A stretch of DNA of 41,494 bases, from NCBI GenBank assembly GCA_026709335.1, contig JAPOTE010000106.1:1-41494 (forward strand). The letters are read 5' to 3'. This stretch comes from Bacteroidota bacterium (GTDB lineage: Bacteria > Bacteroidota > Rhodothermia > Rhodothermales > Bin80). A model generated the notes under the pieces. That model saw only the letters and a program-made list of their open reading frames with translations, was not told where the DNA came from and did not search any database. The translations under genes were made by a program, and so were the position numbers. Shown here piece by piece: positions 40,120 to 41,494 of the stretch (position 1 is its first letter; every line of letters starts with the position of its first letter).

Positions 40120-41106
40120 GTGACAAGTCAAGAAGCGCTCAAGGAGCTTACTGCAATCATACGCGACAGGCTCGTCAGATATAATCATCTGACCATTTCA
40201 GGAATAGGCACACTTGTAGTTGAATCTATTCCCAGTATATCTGATCCCATTCATGATCAAGCTTTTGTTCTTCATCCCCCTAAAAAACGTATTGTTCTGG
40301 AAGAAAATACTTCCGCTGTTACCGATCTCTCTTTGATATCCGGGCTTTCATCAAACCTGAATCTATCTCATGAAGAAGCTGCCTCAGTGATTGATCTCCT
40401 CATCAAAGAGATGATGGTACAGGTTCCTGTTGAAGTTCCCGGGTTAGGAACCTTTACCCGGTCTGAAGAACAACTCCAATTCATTCCAGATCCTGAACTG
40501 ATCTTATCCGTCTCTGGATCCTATCATGGCATGGATTCCATAGAGGTTCTCCAATCACCTTCATCGCAGGTGATCGAACCTCGGAAAAAGTATGTTTGGA
40601 GTATCATTGCACTCCCCATTGCAATTGCCCTGGGGATTGGGGCATACCTAATGATCCGAGCTGGAAAAGAACCTGTGCAAGAAACTTCGACGAACTCTGT
40701 ACCTCCATCTACACTGTCAATCACGCCAGATTCTGCATCTACAGACTCGGCAAAAAATTTCATTTCTTTTGATAGTCTTGCTGAGGAAGATAGTATAGAT
40801 CAAACTGTAGAAAATCTTTCCGATATACAATCGAATTCAGATCTGCTTACCATAGATCGTGAAACTGGAGGTTACACGATCATCCTCGGCTCTTTTGAAA
40901 CCCCTGAGCGAGCCCTAACCCTCGTTGAACAATACCGCAAAATCTATCCCAGTCTTGTAGTTGACACGCTTGTGAGCACTGACAATCGTTATCGCGCTGC
41001 AATTGGCCAGACCCCTACAATTCCTGAAGCGGTCGCATTAAAAGATAGCCTGACTGAACTCCCGTCGAGTGCGTGGATCAAAAACATTCTTAACGATAAC
41101 CTCTGA
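40120..41106 (+). CDS. HU-like/transmembrane/SPOR protein
   Basis: The 328-residue protein starts with GTG. The N-terminal cytosolic part has two HU-like (CCDC81-type) units: RLVRYNHLTISGIGTLVVESIPSI (about 18-40) and MMVQVPVEVPGLGTFTRSEEQLQFIPD (about 98-124), each with the GIGTL/GLGTF beta-turn. A single transmembrane helix follows (about 158-180, YVWSIIALPIAIALGIGAYLMI), then a Ser/Asp-rich periplasmic linker. The SPOR domain at the end (about 253-320: GGYTIILGSFETPERALTLVEQYR, YRAAIGQTP) binds denuded septal peptidoglycan. Bacteroidota use such proteins at the cell-division site. The DNA-binding ability of the HU-like units is uncertain. A sugar-isomerase gene starts 14 bp after its stop. 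Confidence 0.85.
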   Translation: MTSQEALKELTAIIRDRLVRYNHLTISGIGTLVVESIPSISDPIHDQAFVLHPPKKRIVLEENTSAVTDLSLISGLSSNLNLSHEEAASVIDLLIKEMMVQVPVEVPGLGTFTRSEEQLQFIPDPELILSVSGSYHGMDSIEVLQSPSSQVIEPRKKYVWSIIALPIAIALGIGAYLMIRAGKEPVQETSTNSVPPSTLSITPDSASTDSAKNFISFDSLAEEDSIDQTVENLSDIQSNSDLLTIDRETGGYTIILGSFETPERALTLVEQYRKIYPSLVVDTLVSTDNRYRAAIGQTPTIPEAVALKDSLTELPSSAWIKNILNDNL

Positions 41107-41120
41107 TTATTTCTTGATGG

Positions 41121-41494
41121 ATGAGCGCTGCAGCTGACTACTTTGATCAAACCATCGAACGATTATATCATCTCCGAAAAACACAATCGGAAGTGATTGA
41201 CCGAGCCGCAAATTTATGTGCAGAACGAATTGAAAAAGGAGGCCTGATATTCTGCTTCGGAGCCGGACATTCTCGAATGATGTGTGAAGAAATGACACCC
41301 AGACAGGGTGGATTTGTTGGCTTTTACGCACTCGTTGAACTGGCTCTTTCAAACCATTCGGCAATCATAGGCCCCAATGGGTTACGCGGCCCTCTCCACC
41401 TGGAAAAGGTAAGCGGATATGCAGAGGAGATCTTGCGAGGCTTTCGATTTGGCCCCCATGACGCATTTATCGTCACCTCTCCAGGTGGCCCCCC
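41121..41494 (+). CDS. SIS-domain sugar isomerase-like protein (partial, runs off the window)
   Basis: An open frame from the ATG at 41121 runs to the window end without a stop, so only the first 124 codons are seen. The product begins MSAADYFDQTIERLYHLRKT and contains GGLIFCFGAGHSRMMCEEMTPRQGG, close to the start of UPF0309/SIS 'sugar isomerase domain' proteins (the 'F.FGaGHS.m..EE..R.GG' pattern). PHDAFIVTSPGGP near the end matches the SIS 'vi.iS.sG' strand. Known members isomerise or bind phosphosugars such as N-acetylglucosamine derivatives. Separated by 14 bp from the HU/SPOR gene, it is probably in the same operon. Confidence 0.85.
   Translation, partial: MSAAADYFDQTIERLYHLRKTQSEVIDRAANLCAERIEKGGLIFCFGAGHSRMMCEEMTPRQGGFVGFYALVELALSNHSAIIGPNGLRGPLHLEKVSGYAEEILRGFRFGPHDAFIVTSPGGP

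Overview
The window looks like chromosomal DNA of a Gram-negative, aerobic, Bacteroidota-like bacterium, most probably in or near Rhodothermota/Balneolota. This is inferred from gene content only. The signs are a C-terminal type IX secretion (T9SS) sorting domain, a membrane-anchored HU-like/SPOR protein, many signal peptides and lipoboxes, two large haem-c dehydrogenase-like proteins of the type common in planctomycetes and rhodothermotes, a bifunctional phosphoglucose/phosphomannose isomerase, and an almost complete lack of Shine-Dalgarno sequences. Genes are dense and mostly on the minus strand. I see no insertion sequence, CRISPR array or rRNA. There is one tRNA, tRNA-Pro(GGG).

Layout. 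(1) 229-2650: two secreted proteins of unknown function. The larger is a lipoprotein with an HExxH motif that is split by a frameshift in a run of seven C/G. (2) 3007-3528: SRPBCC protein. (3) 3595-11196: a probable oxidative sugar-catabolism locus. It holds a haem-c PVC-type dehydrogenase, a LamG-fold protein and a GMC flavoprotein on the minus strand, and a 3-keto-glycoside hydrolase (DUF1080) plus a ROK kinase on the plus strand. They diverge from a palindrome-rich intergenic region. (4) 11085-12171: RodZ-type HTH protein, tRNA-Pro and MerR regulator. (5) 12420-15308: a solitary N6-adenine methyltransferase with a nuclease-like N-terminus, flanked by non-coding DNA. (6) 15785-17394: exported CbiX-like protein behind a perfect 33-bp palindrome, then CvpA with a duplicated, frameshifted 3' end. 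(7) 17461-23383: an envelope operon of SIS isomerase, a metallopeptidase/TolB-propeller/beta-barrel fusion, a BamB-like lipoprotein and a PEGA-like protein. (8) 23466-28327: a cytochrome c/DUF6797/propeller lipoprotein and a T9SS-secreted metzincin-like protease, convergent. (9) 28689-31574: polyprenyl synthetase, adenylate kinase, two YqjD-like membrane-anchored paralogues and a YqjE/holin-like protein. (10) 32065-36121: LuxC-like reductase, LuxE-like synthetase and redoxin (translationally coupled) behind an NSS transporter. (11) 36231-41494: orphan ParA, Maf, FolB, P460-like lipoprotein, PfkB kinase, HU/SPOR protein and the start of a SIS-domain protein cut off by the window edge.

The clearest functional theme is periplasmic oxidation of sugars through FAD and haem c, followed by hydrolysis of the keto-sugar and phosphorylation (3595-11196, with a related protein at 23466-26189). 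The second theme is outer-membrane and envelope biogenesis (17461-22280). The most unusual sequence-level observations are the two apparent frameshifts (2311-2317 and about 16880), the large palindromes at 16688-16720 and 9221-9290, and the 112-bp antisense overlap of two genes at 11085-11196.
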